Origin: Cannabis sativa
Lineage: Eukaryota > Streptophyta > Magnoliopsida > Rosales > Cannabaceae
DNA: 64,000 nucleotides
Direction of reading: 5' to 3'
Assembly (NCBI RefSeq): GCF_029168945.1
Contig: NC_083602.1
Coordinates: 29,871,323-29,935,322, forward strand
In this document: piece by piece, positions 24,372-35,450 of the stretch
How positions within the stretch are numbered: the stretch's first letter is position 1
Layout of the letters: every line of letters begins with the position of its first letter
Program-made: the position numbers and the translations under genes
The notes under the pieces: model-generated
What the model was told of the DNA's origin: nothing
Databases searched by the model: none
Seen by the model: the letters and a program-made list of their open reading frames with translations, nothing else

Positions 24372-24898
24372 CCGAGCCGACTTTTATTCTTTCCAACATC
24401 GTATTGCGTTAAGTTGTGAAGCCGACCTACCACAAACTCAATCGGATCTAACCATATCCTCTTCTAGCCGAGGTGAGATCCGAACCATACTAGCTACTTG
24501 CCCGGGACCCTTTCTCGCTCGGAGCATCTACCACTACATTGGCTTTTCCCGGATGATGAGGATCTCGCAATCGTAATCCTTCACTAATTCCAACCAACGC
24601 CTTTGTCTCATATTCAAATCCTTCCGAGTAAAGAAATACTTGAGACTTTTATGGCTCAGTATAGATCTCACATTTCTCCCCATAAAGGTAATGCCGCCAA
24701 ATCTTCAAAGGCAAAAACCACCGCGACCAATTCTAGATCATGAGCTCGGTATCGCCGTTCATAATCCTTTAACCGACGGGAGGCATAAGCGATGACCCGA
24801 TCGGCTTGCATCAACACACACCCTAAACCCTGTTTGGATGCGTCACAATAGACTACGAACTTCTCCTTAATCGAAGGCAAAGCTAGCACCGAGCGCAA
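24372..24898 (-). pseudogene. Element C RNase H
   Basis: Minus strand: [17 protein letters not shown] at about 24860-24810, [15 protein letters not shown] at about 24800-24750, then [11 protein letters not shown]. This is the gypsy RNase H with D-A-S and E-L catalytic zones. It is followed in another frame by a SLKYFF-like stretch and [13 protein letters not shown] near 24600. It is broken by frameshifts after 24700. Confidence 0.85.
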
Positions 24899-25945
24899 TC
24901 AACCTCTCGTTTTAGCTCCCCGAAAGCTAGCTTCGCACTTATCCGACCAAATAAATCTCTCGATTCTTCTTTGTAAGTTCGGTTAGGGGCATTGAAATTT
25001 TGGAGAACCCTTCCACGAACCTACGGTAGTACCTGCCTAAACCCAAGAAGCTTCGATCTCCGTCACCGTCTTCGGTCTCGCCAATCACGACGGATTCAAT
25101 CTTCCCGGATCCACCTTGATCCCATCTTTACTCACAATTATGCCCTAGGAAGGACACCCGAGACAACCAACTCACATTTCTTGAACTTGGCGTAAAGCTT
25201 ATGTTCTCGAAGTCGTTGCGGTACCATCCGAAGATGTAACTCATGCTCCTCTTCCGATCGAGAGTACACGAGGATGTCGTCGATAAACACAATCACACGT
25301 ATATCTAGAAACTTGAATACTCTATTCATCGTGTCCATGAATGCCGCAGAGCATTGGTTAGTCCGAATGACATAACCGAAATTCGTAATGTCCATACACT
25401 AGTGCGGAAAGCCGTCTTTGAATGTCCTCCTCTCGGATTTTCAACTCGATGATAACCCGAACGAGATCAATCTTAGAAAAAACCGTCTTCCCCTGAAGCT
25501 GATCGAACAAGTCATCGATCCTAGGTAATGGATATTTATTCTTCACCGGTAGCTTGTTCAACTCCCTGTAGTCGATGCACATCCTCATAGATCCATCCTT
25601 CTTCTTGACGCATAAAACCGGGCTCCCTGCAGTGACACACTGGGCCGAATGAACCCTATGTCAAGCAACCCTTGGAGCCTGAATCTTTAATTCCTTAAGT
25701 TCGACTGGAGCCATCCTATACGGGGCTTTGGAAACCGGTTCCACCCCTGGTGCCAAGTCAATCACAAAATCAATCTCCCGCTGAGGTGGTAACCCTGGAA
25801 GTTCTTCGGGAAAAACATCCAAAAATTCCCGAACCACTCTAATGTCTTCGTCGAATGGTATCTCGGCCGAGTGGTGTCCACCACCACGCCGAAACCCTAA
25901 GCAACCGCCGTGCAACAATTCTCTCGCCGACATAGCCGAGATCAC
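24899..25945 (-). pseudogene. Element C reverse transcriptase
   Basis: Minus strand, several frames. At 25945-25661 the RT leader has PEELPGLPPQREIDF. At 25588-25358 come [22 protein letters not shown] and [15 protein letters not shown]. At 25395-25138 comes the catalytic [10 protein letters not shown] box with HELHLR and [11 protein letters not shown]. The stretch after SKIDL is scrambled by closely spaced changes where the usual RSGYHQ is expected. The DD pair of the active site is intact, but the frame is not. Confidence 0.87.
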
Positions 25946-26330
25946 CGGATCCGAGATCCCCGAACCGAACCAACAAATACAAACGGTTCTTCACTTTCCG
26001 CTTGGAAGACCACCATCTTCCTTTTTACGATCAATGCTCGCCGAATATTTAGATAGGAAATCCATTCCTAAAATAATACCGAATTCGACTAAACTCATCT
26101 CTATCAGATCAGCGCTTAACTCTCTACCATCTATCCTGATCGGCATAGACCTAATCCACCTATTGGAGATAACCAATTCTCCGCGGGTAACGGGGTTCCA
26201 AACCCCGATTCATATCTATCATAGGGTCTACCCAATTTACTAAAGACTCGGCCGCCACATAGGAATGTGTAGCCCCGTAATCAAACAAAGATCGAATATA
26301 GCGAGTTGTTAATAGAAAGCCGACCCGTGA
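25946..26330 (-). pseudogene. Element C aspartic protease
   Basis: Minus strand: LFDYGATHSYVAAESL near 26285-26230 matches the gypsy protease active site, where the usual D-S-G is D-Y-G here. GIILGMDFLSKYSASID near 26085-26035 matches the second conserved zone. The frame is open only over short distances. Confidence 0.8.
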
Positions 26331-27590
26331 CAACCGATGGGCCGGCATCCGCATCGCCCTCGCGTGATAGCAACACCCCCGGCCGGAGTGGGTATCGCCG
26401 GAGCTCCTGCCTCTCTGGCTCCGGGCCGGGGACAATCCCTCTTGAAGTGTCCGGACATGCCACAATGAAAGCATCCCCGACCGCACTCGCCCCGATGGTG
26501 CCTCTTTGGCCTAGGGCACTCGGGATAGGAGAATCGGGTCTCGCACCACCAGACGACTCCTCTCGCTCCGGTTCCCCCGAACCTCTTGTTCGACTCGAGC
26601 CACCTGGGGCGGCGGGTGCTCTCTTCTCTCCGATCAATGGCCGAACCACTACTCCCCGCTATAGCCCGATGCAGAGGGGTAGGAGCTCCGCCACTCACCG
26701 GAGTATCGGGCCGATTCCCGACATACACCCCACCGCGCCCTCGCGCCGCAAGTGCCTTCTCCACCATCTGAGCATAGGTGGTGCTGTCGTCGGTGGTGAT
26801 CGTCAAGTCATGCCGGATCCTGGCATTCAACCCGTCCAGATACTTCTCCTTCTTGCCTGAAGCCTGGCCTGACAATTCCGAGGCTAACCTCGCCAACCGA
26901 TCAAACCGATTAGTATACTCGCTGACGCTCATGTTCTCACGCCGGGTCGTGTGAGCGAACTCTTTCCTCTTGGCGCTTCGACCGCCTCATCGTAATACTT
27001 TGCGTTGAAGAGTTCCCTGGAACCTTTCCCTGTGTCATGGTGGTGACGTCATGGATCCGAGACACCATGTCCCACCATACCGCGTCCTCCCCGGAACCGG
27101 AATGTGGCACATACCACTGGTCGTTACCGTGACACCCATGAAATTCGAATCTTGGTGATCATCGTCGCCCATTGCTCGGCCATTACGTCCGACCTCCTGT
27201 GAAAACCGGAGGTGCTTCGGGCTTCCGAACCGTTCGTACAAAGGTTCCAATCTATGGGCCGCCACCACTATCTCGGCACACGGCGCAAAGGCGGTGTGCC
27301 ACCGGAACTACGGAACCGCAGTGAGCACCCGCCGTCTCAACCTCTCGAATCTCGAGGTCTTGTTCTTCTATCCGGCTTGCATTTCGCAAACCGCAACTCC
27401 CAATCTCGGGCTCCCCGATCGGGCCGGGGAGCTCGGGTGCTCGTGGCGGGTTCTCATCACCCCCGCCACGAGCCCCGCCTCGGGGACCTCTACCTCGGCC
27501 CCCTAACAGTGGGGGAAACCGAGCTCCCCGTCCTTGGTTCGACCCTACGAGTTGCCCCCGACTCCCGGTAGTCCGCCCGGCGTCCATCTA
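26309..27590 (-). pseudogene. Element C gag with zinc knuckle
   Basis: Minus strand. At 26932-26309 there is a capsid C-terminal piece (MSVSEYTNRFDRLA ... YLDGLN) followed by a basic linker and a CCHC knuckle, CFHCGMSGHFKRDC (about 26476-26435). Upstream at 27587-27035 are low-complexity Gly/Arg-rich and proline-rich frames with several shifts, representing the gag N-terminal region. The CCHC spacing is the standard C-x2-C-x4-H-x4-C. Confidence 0.82.
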
Positions 27591-27854
27591 GTTAGAACCG
27601 CCCGCGAAACCAAGAGTTGGCATATCGTGTCGTATTCAAGGAGAGCTTTCTAATGCCGCTTAATTTGGAAATTAAAAACGAAACATGCGCCTATTCTACT
27701 ATCAAAGCTACTAACATGCTTCCTAACAGCTTTTCTTTTCATAACCGAATAAAAATAAACTACTAAAGCAATAAAGGCTTACCGAACCGTGAAACGAGCT
27801 AACCGCTCGATGATGATCGTACATGTCGTGACGATCTTCTAAGACAACCCCGGC

Positions 27855-27867
27855 GGCTTTGATACCA
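27855..27867 (-). other. Primer-binding site of element C
   Basis: TGGTATCAAAGCC on the minus strand, three bases after the 5' LTR. It resembles the complement of the initiator-Met tRNA 3' end. Confidence 0.85.
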
Positions 27868-27870
27868 AAT

Positions 27871-30092
27871 TGTAACACCCTAATCGACTCGTGCGTATTA
27901 CGTGATTTTTAACTGTGCAGCTCGTTGCTAATCAACGAGGTTTATGGAAAAACGTGATTAATTAAAATTTTGCTTTTTAATTAAACTTATAAAACAATAT
28001 TACAAAAGACTCGGGATCCCGATTATAAAATTATTTACAAAAAGTTTTAACCGTTTAACCGTTACATAAAATAAAGGCCGTCTAACGACTCGCTTACAAA
28101 AATCGGCCCTTTGTCGTCCCGAGGATCGTACGCTCTAGGCCTAACCGCCCCGACATGTACAATCTCATAAGCTCGCTCACGCCCATCGCCTTAGCCTTGC
28201 CTTTACCTACACATAAACGTAAACCGTGAGTCGACGTACCTCGCAAGAAAAGCATAATAATACTCATACATAATTCTAACCGCCGTGTCCAACACGATAC
28301 GTAGTCCTCGCCATCGCCATGTCCAACATGGTGCGAGCCACTACGCCATGTCCAACATGGTACCGAGTTTTGAACGTTCACAGGACGCGTACTATTGACA
28401 AGTATCCTCCGATCTGGCCGAACCGGCCATACTCCGCCGGGTCATACTCCACTCGTACCGACGGGATAGGTCAATAGCAACGGAACCACCAACCAAATGT
28501 CACTGACGGTCGAATGGTCATACTCCGAGTGGGTCATACTCCACCGTAACGACGTGACAGGTTGGATGGTTCGAAGCCTATATATATAACTAATGTAATC
28601 TAACGGGCTTCCTACATGCACGCTAAACATGTAATCTACATATGCATACCGTTATACTAATCTTACCTCGGATTCCGAATTCGGGTGTGCCGGCCAACCC
28701 CGAACCTTAAGGCCGAGCGCTGGACATCGGCTCCTAAACCATAAAAATCACAACGCTATAAGTGACACGCTAAATCACTTCCCGGGACTTAAACTAGGAA
28801 CTAAAAGTTTCCCATCGATAAAAAGCATGGCAATACCCCTTAAAACATAAAAACGAGGAAAAAACACGCCCCCGTTAAATTCCCCAACCCGGTACCCGGT
28901 TCTAACCGAATTCCAAGCCGGGAAATTCAGACCCCCATCCGAATTCCGATGCACAACCGACCTAGCCTCGCAAAAGAATAACAAATTTTCATAACTCAAC
29001 CAATTCAACCCCAAATTGCTTCAAACTTTCCGGTACCCGATTCTATACCTTCCCTAGAACATTTCTAAGGCCTCAAACTAACCCAGAAATCACAGATTCA
29101 CAAATCACCATTGGAGCTCAAGCTTTGAGTTCTAAACTCAAACTTGAGCAAATCCACCTAACAAGCAATCAAACCAACTTAATTCTACATAATCAAGCTC
29201 AGAATAACCTCTGGAAACTCAAGCAAACATCCTCAACATCACAGCAACAAAATATAACCTTTTCTCTCAAAAAATCACATATTTTAACATAGAAAACTTA
29301 AAGCTTTGCACAACCTATCTAACATGCTTTCAAAACAGCTCATTTAACTTCAATTAACATGCTTTAAACCACATAAATTAATAACAAAATCACAAAGAAA
29401 GAACAAAGAACTAAAAATCATGCAAGAATCATCATATTTTCATCAAAATTTCAACAAAATTCAAGAGAAAACAAAAGAAGCTAACCTAGCTTGAAGAATG
29501 CTTAGCTTTGGATGAGAATCCACTAGAAAATCAAAGCAAAAATCCACCCCTTTGCACCCACATGCACAGCCGAGAGAGAGAGAGGAAAAGAGAGAGAGAG
29601 TTTGAAAGTTTGTAATTTTTTCTAAGTGTAATGTTTTGTAAAAATAAATTAATGAATAAAGCCACTTAACATATACTCATTTCAGCCAACAAATAATCAA
29701 ATAAACACTTATTTTCCATTTCATAAAATCACAAAAGACAAAATACTAATGGGGCAAAAAGACCATTTTGCCCCTCCACCATAAAATCACATAAACCATA
29801 CTAAAGGGGTATTTTTGGGAAATTCTAAATTCCCGGCCATTCCCGACATTCCAATGTCTAAAACCCGTCCCAAACTAATAAGATGCTAAGTTGTGATTTC
29901 TACTGAGCCAAACGCCGAGTTCCAAAATACCGGGCACCGGAAATGCAAAATATGAAAACTACTGAATAACATAACCATGCATTTCTGAATTCCATAAATA
30001 ACAGTATAATAAATTATTTAAATAGCTATAAATAATTTCATAATTAATCATAAACAACTGCTAATTTCCAAATTAACTAAGCGGGCTTTACA
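27871..30092 (-). repeat. 5' LTR of element C
   Basis: 2222 bp, partner of 20696-22935, with the TSD copy AGAAC right after it at 30093-30097. Confidence 0.92.
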
Positions 30093-30097
30093 AGAAC

Positions 30098-31360
30098 CAG
30101 CCTTCTGTGACTTCTTCCCACCCGGCTCTTCAACAAGTTATGGTGTGTAATTTGATGAACATGGATAGGTCCTCTTGGGATGAAGAAATATTATAGGATT
30201 TTTTTGATGATAGGGAGCAAAGATTGATAAAACAGATTTCTGTAAGCTCAAACCAGTCCATTGATGTTCTCTACTAGTTTAATGAGCCTACTGGTGTGTA
30301 CTCGGTGAGAAGTGCCTACCAATTACTTCAAGCATTGAAAGGGCTGTGTAATGAGATAGATGCTTCAGTGTTTTGGAAGACTTTGTGGTCTTTGAAGCTG
30401 CCACCGAAAATAAAAAATTTAATGTGGAGGGCCAGTTCTAATTGTCTCCCAACTCTCGCACAACTTGCTTCAAAGTGTGTACCTATTCTCGCTGTCCATT
30501 GTGTGAGGAGATTGATGAGTCCATTACACACATTCTGCTCACCTGTAGAGTGGTTCAAGAGGTATGGGAGAGAGTCGGTATTGGAACCTTGGTGGTTGCT
30601 GCAGGTGGTGTTTTTCTGGGCTGCTGCATAGATGTTTCAACACTTTGACAGCAGAAAAACAATGTCTTGCTGCTGCACTTTGTTGGGGTGTATGGGGAGC
30701 AAGGAACGATGTTGTATGGCAAGGGAAATCAGTTAACATTTCAGTAATAGTAGCTCCTGCTAAAAGCTATCTTGATCAATGGCAACATGCTAAAAAAACT
30801 CAAATTGAGTCATCATGGGCTGATCTTCAGTATTATGATGGGATGGAGCGTTGGCTTAAACCACAGGTTAACATCATCAAGATCAATGTGGATGCAGCTA
30901 TTTTTGAAGGACAGAACCAGTTTGGGGGTGCTTTTGTTGTACAAGACCGTAATGGTCTGCTCATTGAAGGCCATACGAAGTTGCACATGGGTAATATTGC
31001 TCCGGCTGTTGCTGAAGCTTTGTGCTTTCGGGAAGCTCTAAGTTGGATTAAAAACCAATCGCCTAGTTCTGTTTGGGTGGAGATCGATTGTCTTCTGCTC
31101 GTTCAAGCTTTAAGAAGTTCAGCTAGCTTGTCTTCTTATTTTGGTTGTGTGATTCAGGAATGCAAAGCCATGTTGGCTAATTTAAGTAATGCCTATTTTT
31201 GCTTTATTAAGCAGTCAGCTAATAGAGTCGCTCATGAGTTTGCAAGAGCGTCTTTTTTTATCCTGATTGTATTTTCAGTATGGAAAATATTCTAACTGAG
31301 TTGTTACCTATGTTGGTGACTGAATTTGAAGGTTAATAAAGTTTGATTTTCCTTTCAAAA
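30098..31360 (+). pseudogene. LINE ORF2, zinc-ribbon and RNase H part, and LINE 3' end
   Basis: This continues ORF2 beyond element C. From 30098 the frame picks up where 20695 stopped. TAG codons interrupt at about 30194 and 30275 (the latter where a Trp is usual, before FNEPTGVYSVRSAY). The zf-RVT region (30296-30560) has FWKTLWSLKLPPKIKNLMWRA and CPLCEEIDESITHILLTC, with a frameshift between. An RNase H domain (about 30890-31250) reads INVDAAIF ... GGAFVVQD ... VEIDC ... ANRVAHEFAR. The frame closes at 31293-31295, and an AATAAAG signal at about 31335 precedes a short A run, taken as the 3' end near 31360. It is part of the same dead LINE as 17546-20695. Confidence 0.87.
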
Positions 31361-31935
31361 AAGTTTAACCTAGTATATATCTATGTTATATTAAATGTGA
31401 CTATATAAGAGAAAGTGATCTTCTTTTTTAAAACATTACAATTTAAATTTAAACCCCAAATATCTCTCTCTCTCTTATTTTTTCTCTCTTATATTAATTG
31501 TATCTTTTTTACATTACATGTCAAATTTAAACCCACTGCACATAAAAAAAAAAAAAATCTTTCCATTATTAATTTTTATCCAATTCACATGTGTAAAAAA
31601 AATTATACAACTAAAATAAAAACTAAGAATATAACTTAGTATACATGCATTGTATGTAAATTAAAACTAGTGTATATATAAAACACTTAGCATAATAATG
31701 AAAATATAGCTTATAAGTGTATAATAAATAAATTATTGACATGAATTATACTAATGTAAGTAGTGGCTTATGTCCCTAATTTAGTGATAATATTTATAAT
31801 ATATAGGTAAATTACATATTTATTTATTATTAATAGTTTAAAATAAATTTTAGTTCACACATTATATTTATAATCATAATATAATAAATAGTAATCTTTA
31901 TTTTTTAATTTGTATATTAACTCCAAAAAATATTA
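31361..31935. other. AT-rich spacer
   Basis: No gene or repeat that I can support. It contains short CT and A runs (31460-31500, about 31545). It is pre-insertion sequence between the LINE end and element D. Confidence 0.6.
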
Positions 31936-32612
31936 TGTTGACGGTAAGAATTCGTCAACTAAACTTTCGTTAAGAAATAAAAAGTAAATGGGTGAAGATG
32001 AAAAACTTAAGAGAAACTCAGAACATAATAGAGAAAATTGGTGTTGTATTAAATCTCTAAACTTCCTTACAAATGATTATTTTCTAATTCCTTCTTTCAT
32101 GAAAGAGAGGGATATTTATAGGGAGCTCTAATGGCTCCAGAATACAAGTGGTCCCAAAACTAGAGGACAAAATTACTTTTGTATCATGAAGATCAACATG
32201 TTAGACGGGCAGTGGTGAGGTGGTTGTCGGGTGTCATTTGGTACTCCGAGTGAGACAAATAGTGTCTCCACTATTTGTACTTATGTACAACCACTACTTT
32301 TTCAGAGGCATGTGCATGCTTTAGCAACTTTATCCTTTGTTGTACCTTCCCTTGGCATCCCTCTCTTTATAGCTTACGCTCATGATGCGAGTATAATACT
32401 TAGGAAATTTAGCTAAGTGATAGGTCTATGAGATTTTTGAGTCTTGTTGTTTAAACTTAGTAGGAACTTCTTCCTCAATCACTTTTGGTGGTCACTCCAT
32501 TGTAACATATATACTCTAAGTATTATTGTTCCTTTGTATGGAGCAGGTAGTATTAGGTGGTGATTAGGGGAGTGAGTAAGTAAGTAAGGGAGCAAGAGAG
32601 AGAGAGAGATGG

Positions 32613-32722
<110 letters not shown>

Positions 32723-33040
32723 TGAGAGAGAGTGGGAATGGAGGTGAGAGAGAGGGAACGGATAGAGAGAGCAGGGAGAGAGAGATAGGGAACAGGGAGA
32801 GAGAAAGGAGAGAGAGAGAATATGGAGAAATCTGGGAGATAGAGAGGGAACGTGGAGAGAGGGAGTGGAGTAGGGAGCTCCAGTGTGAGCAATATGGCAT
32901 GGGGAGCTCCTCACGCGGGGAGCTCAACCCTTGCCTTGGCCCCTCCTCATGTTGGCTTTCCCTCTAGTGTGGTTTCTCAGCTAGGTAGTTGGCCTCTTAT
33001 TTTCTTTCTCATATACTTTTAAAGTGTACTTTGGGATTTT

Positions 33041-34280
33041 TGTTGCGAAAATTATTAATTACTACGCAAGTGCACGCAATCAAGTAGTATACTCACGCAA
33101 GTGAGGTCGAACCACAGGGAATTGGATTAATTACTACTAAACTATACTTATAATTCTATTTGGCAAATCAAAAGTGTTTATGATTGAAAAAGGAAGAAAG
33201 AAATTCAAGAAACTTAAAGAAACAAGTGAATATTAATCAAGATGAGAGAATAGGGAGACGAATCCTGTTGTTAAGTTACCAATGTTAATGTCTAATTGCT
33301 ATCCTTCTCTTGAAGTGAATGACAGATTATAAATTAACCTAGCTCTTTTCAGATCTTCTAGGTTCTAAATCTCATGCTCTCTAATTAATCTCTTAATTAA
33401 ATTAACATGAAATCAGCATTAAGCAATAATCTAAATGTCACAAAGGCTATGTAAATACTTTCGTTTCACATCAAAACCTAGACTATCCAATTTTAGCATT
33501 CTCAATTCTCACTTTTCAGATTTCGAATTGAGATCGTAAAACATGTAAAAGGTGATCAATCTTGCACATGGAAATTAAACACAAATATGAATAGTGTTCA
33601 CAATCAAGATGGAGGAATGGCAATTATTCATTAACTAGGAAAAATTTAAACAACATTCATCATTCTCCCTAAATAGGAGTTTAGTTCAAAACATCCATAA
33701 TCAAATCTATAATTAACATTGAAATAGAAAAGAACATAGAAAAATTAAAGAGAAAAGAAAGAACTAGTTGAAGCAATTGATCCGGGTCGCCACAAGCCGC
33801 TCTTCTAGCCTCCTCCTTTGTTTCTAGGGTTCCAATTCTGAATAATCCCTAATTTTCACGAACCCTCACTATTTAAACCAATTCTCATCTTTAAAATTCG
33901 TGAAATTACGAAAACCGCCAAAAATCCCGTCACCGGGGTCCCCGTCGCGACGGCAAAGCCCCGTCGCGACGGGGTTAAACTTTGAAACTTCGAGATCCTC
34001 TGCTCGGTTCCCGTCGCGGACCGGGATGTTCCCGGCCGCGACGCATGTTCCCGATCGCGGCGGCATGTTCCCGATCGCGGCGGAACGAGGCAGCGACACA
34101 AACTTTGGTTTTTCTTCTCGATTCTTTCACCACTTTTCCTCAATTCTTGTACATACTTTCTTTAAACACCCAAGGACCTGAAACAAAAGAATCAAGTGTA
34201 AAATAGCCCTAAAACTAGAAACAAAGAGTGAAAACTAACTGAAAATACGACCCGAAACTTAGACTAATTTAAGCCTAACA
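33041..34280. mobile_element. Insertion H: 1240-bp TG...CA element, probable solo LTR
   Basis: It begins TGTTGCGAAA and ends GCCTAACA. It is flanked by ATTTT at 33036-33040 and 34281-34285. The other LTR of D has the uninterrupted GGGATTTTCCCTC, an empty site. There is no internal repeat pair, so a solo LTR or small non-autonomous element is most likely. A CG-rich palindromic cluster lies at 33920-34090. The opening has GCAAGTGCACGCAATC-type sequence and a GGTCGAACCACAGGGAA stretch seen in some plant retroelements; I cannot assign the superfamily. Small frames inside do not look like genes. Confidence 0.8.
33920..34090. repeat. CpG-rich palindromic repeat cluster inside insertion H
   Basis: CCCCGTCGCGACGGGG at 33959-33974 is a perfect 16-bp palindrome. 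A second CCCGTCGCGACGG is at 33941-33953. Then come related units GTTCCCGTCGCGG, GTTCCCGGCCGCG and two GTTCCCGATCGCGGCGG at about 34048-34083. It is strikingly GC-rich in an AT-rich window. Confidence 0.9.
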
Positions 34281-34344
34281 ATTTTCCCTCTCATTAATCT
34301 AGAGAACTCCAAAAATTACACTTAGTAATTTTCAGGGGTCAACA

Positions 34345-35450
34345 CTTGCCCCCTAATCTGTAAGAATTCTTTCAATGATTCTTGTAGACTAAGTTTGGTG
34401 AGTTTTATCTTTACGACTTAATTTTTCTTCCTCATTTTTTTCGTTATCCTTCACGGGAGAGTGTAGGCTTTACGAGTTATCTCGATCCCTTTTGTGGTTG
34501 GTATTTATCACAAGTGTAACCTTTTCGTTGAGTGATTATTAGGGTAGAGAGTAGTCTTGTCCTCTTATCGGTTACTCGTTGGATATAAGGGAGATTGTGG
34601 CCTCTTAGGCAATGCTTGACCTATTTCTAGATTTAAAATTGTATTGGGGGAGCTTGTGGCCTCTTAGGCAGCGCTCAACCCCTACATTGTATCTGTGGCA
34701 CTTATAGCACATTTTGAATGCTAGAAAATTAATAATCCTTTTAGAGAGGTTTCCCTCTCAGATTCGTATTTGATTCCTTTTTTTCTTTTAATATTTTAAG
34801 GGTGATGCGGGTTTTGTCAACCAACTCAACCTTTTGCTTCAATATTTTAAGGGAGGTGATGATTTTGTGAACCGAATCGACCTTTTGCTTATTTTAAGGG
34901 AGATGATGGTTTTGTGAACCGACTCAACCTTTTGCTTATTTTAAGGGAGATGATGGTTTTGTGAACTAACTCAACCTTTTGCACTTAACTTTATTTGTTT
35001 CCCTACACGTGCTCTATGACTAACTTTGAGGAGCACCCCCTTGTTATTGCAGTGCTCTTTCTTGTGGATCTATATTTGGGCGTTCACTCTTTTCTTTGAC
35101 TGATAGGGGTAGTCAATCCCTGCAGTCCTATTTTTTTTCTTCTTTTTTTCTTCGTTCACTTTGACAATTTTAATTGACAAGTATTATGAGCAAGTTAAAT
35201 AGACATGTAAGGAGTGATGAATGTCATATGTAAAGTAAAAACTTAACATTTCATTGATAAGGAAAATATGTGATTTTCCAAATACATATGATATGTTCAG
35301 AGGTCAACCTAAGTGCCTTCTTTAATTTAGTGTATTGTACTAAAGGTAAACTTGCCATTGCTAGGAATGATTTCTCGTACGGTAGAACTTTACTTCGAGG
35401 AGCATCTTGGATGTTTAATTTGTAAGGGTCATAGATTGAAGGCTTCACTT
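34345..35450 (-). other. Element D 3' untranslated region with tandem repeats
   Basis: The polypurine tract (TTAGGGGGCAAG on the minus strand) adjoins the LTR at 34345-34356. Four tandem units of about 47 bp lie at 34794-34984 (units start at 34794, 34845, 34892, 34939), each containing AACC...CTCAACCTTTTGC. A separate repeated phrase, GTGGCCTCTTAGGCA, occurs twice at about 34595 and 34648. No coding frame is seen. Confidence 0.8.

Larger units (their letters stand above)
20696..30092 (-). mobile_element. Element C: Ty3-gypsy chromovirus-type LTR retrotransposon
   Basis: The LTRs are 20696-22935 and 27871-30092, with ends TGTAAC...TTTACA and a perfect 5-bp duplication. On the minus strand the order is gag with zinc knuckle, protease, RT, RNase H, integrase, then a chromodomain-like tail, the gypsy order, with a Tekay/Del-like C-terminus. 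The primer-binding site is TGGTATCAAAGCC and the polypurine tract is G-rich. All frames are broken by short indels and substitutions. AT-rich parts of the two LTRs are nearly identical, which suggests a recent insertion, while GC-rich parts differ oddly (see findings). Confidence 0.93.

Noticed and set aside
26306..26860. 184-codon + strand frame rich in Ser, Pro and Arg
   Set aside because: It is the antisense shadow of the element C gag and zinc-knuckle region, whose minus-strand reading has recognisable motifs.
31415..31639. 74-codon + frame rich in Phe and Lys
   Set aside because: AT-rich low-complexity spacer with no family resemblance or conservation evidence.
33900..34206. Frames across the CpG-rich cluster of insertion H
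   Set aside because: Overlapping frames on both strands come from a stop-poor GC-rich repeat; none shows a domain.
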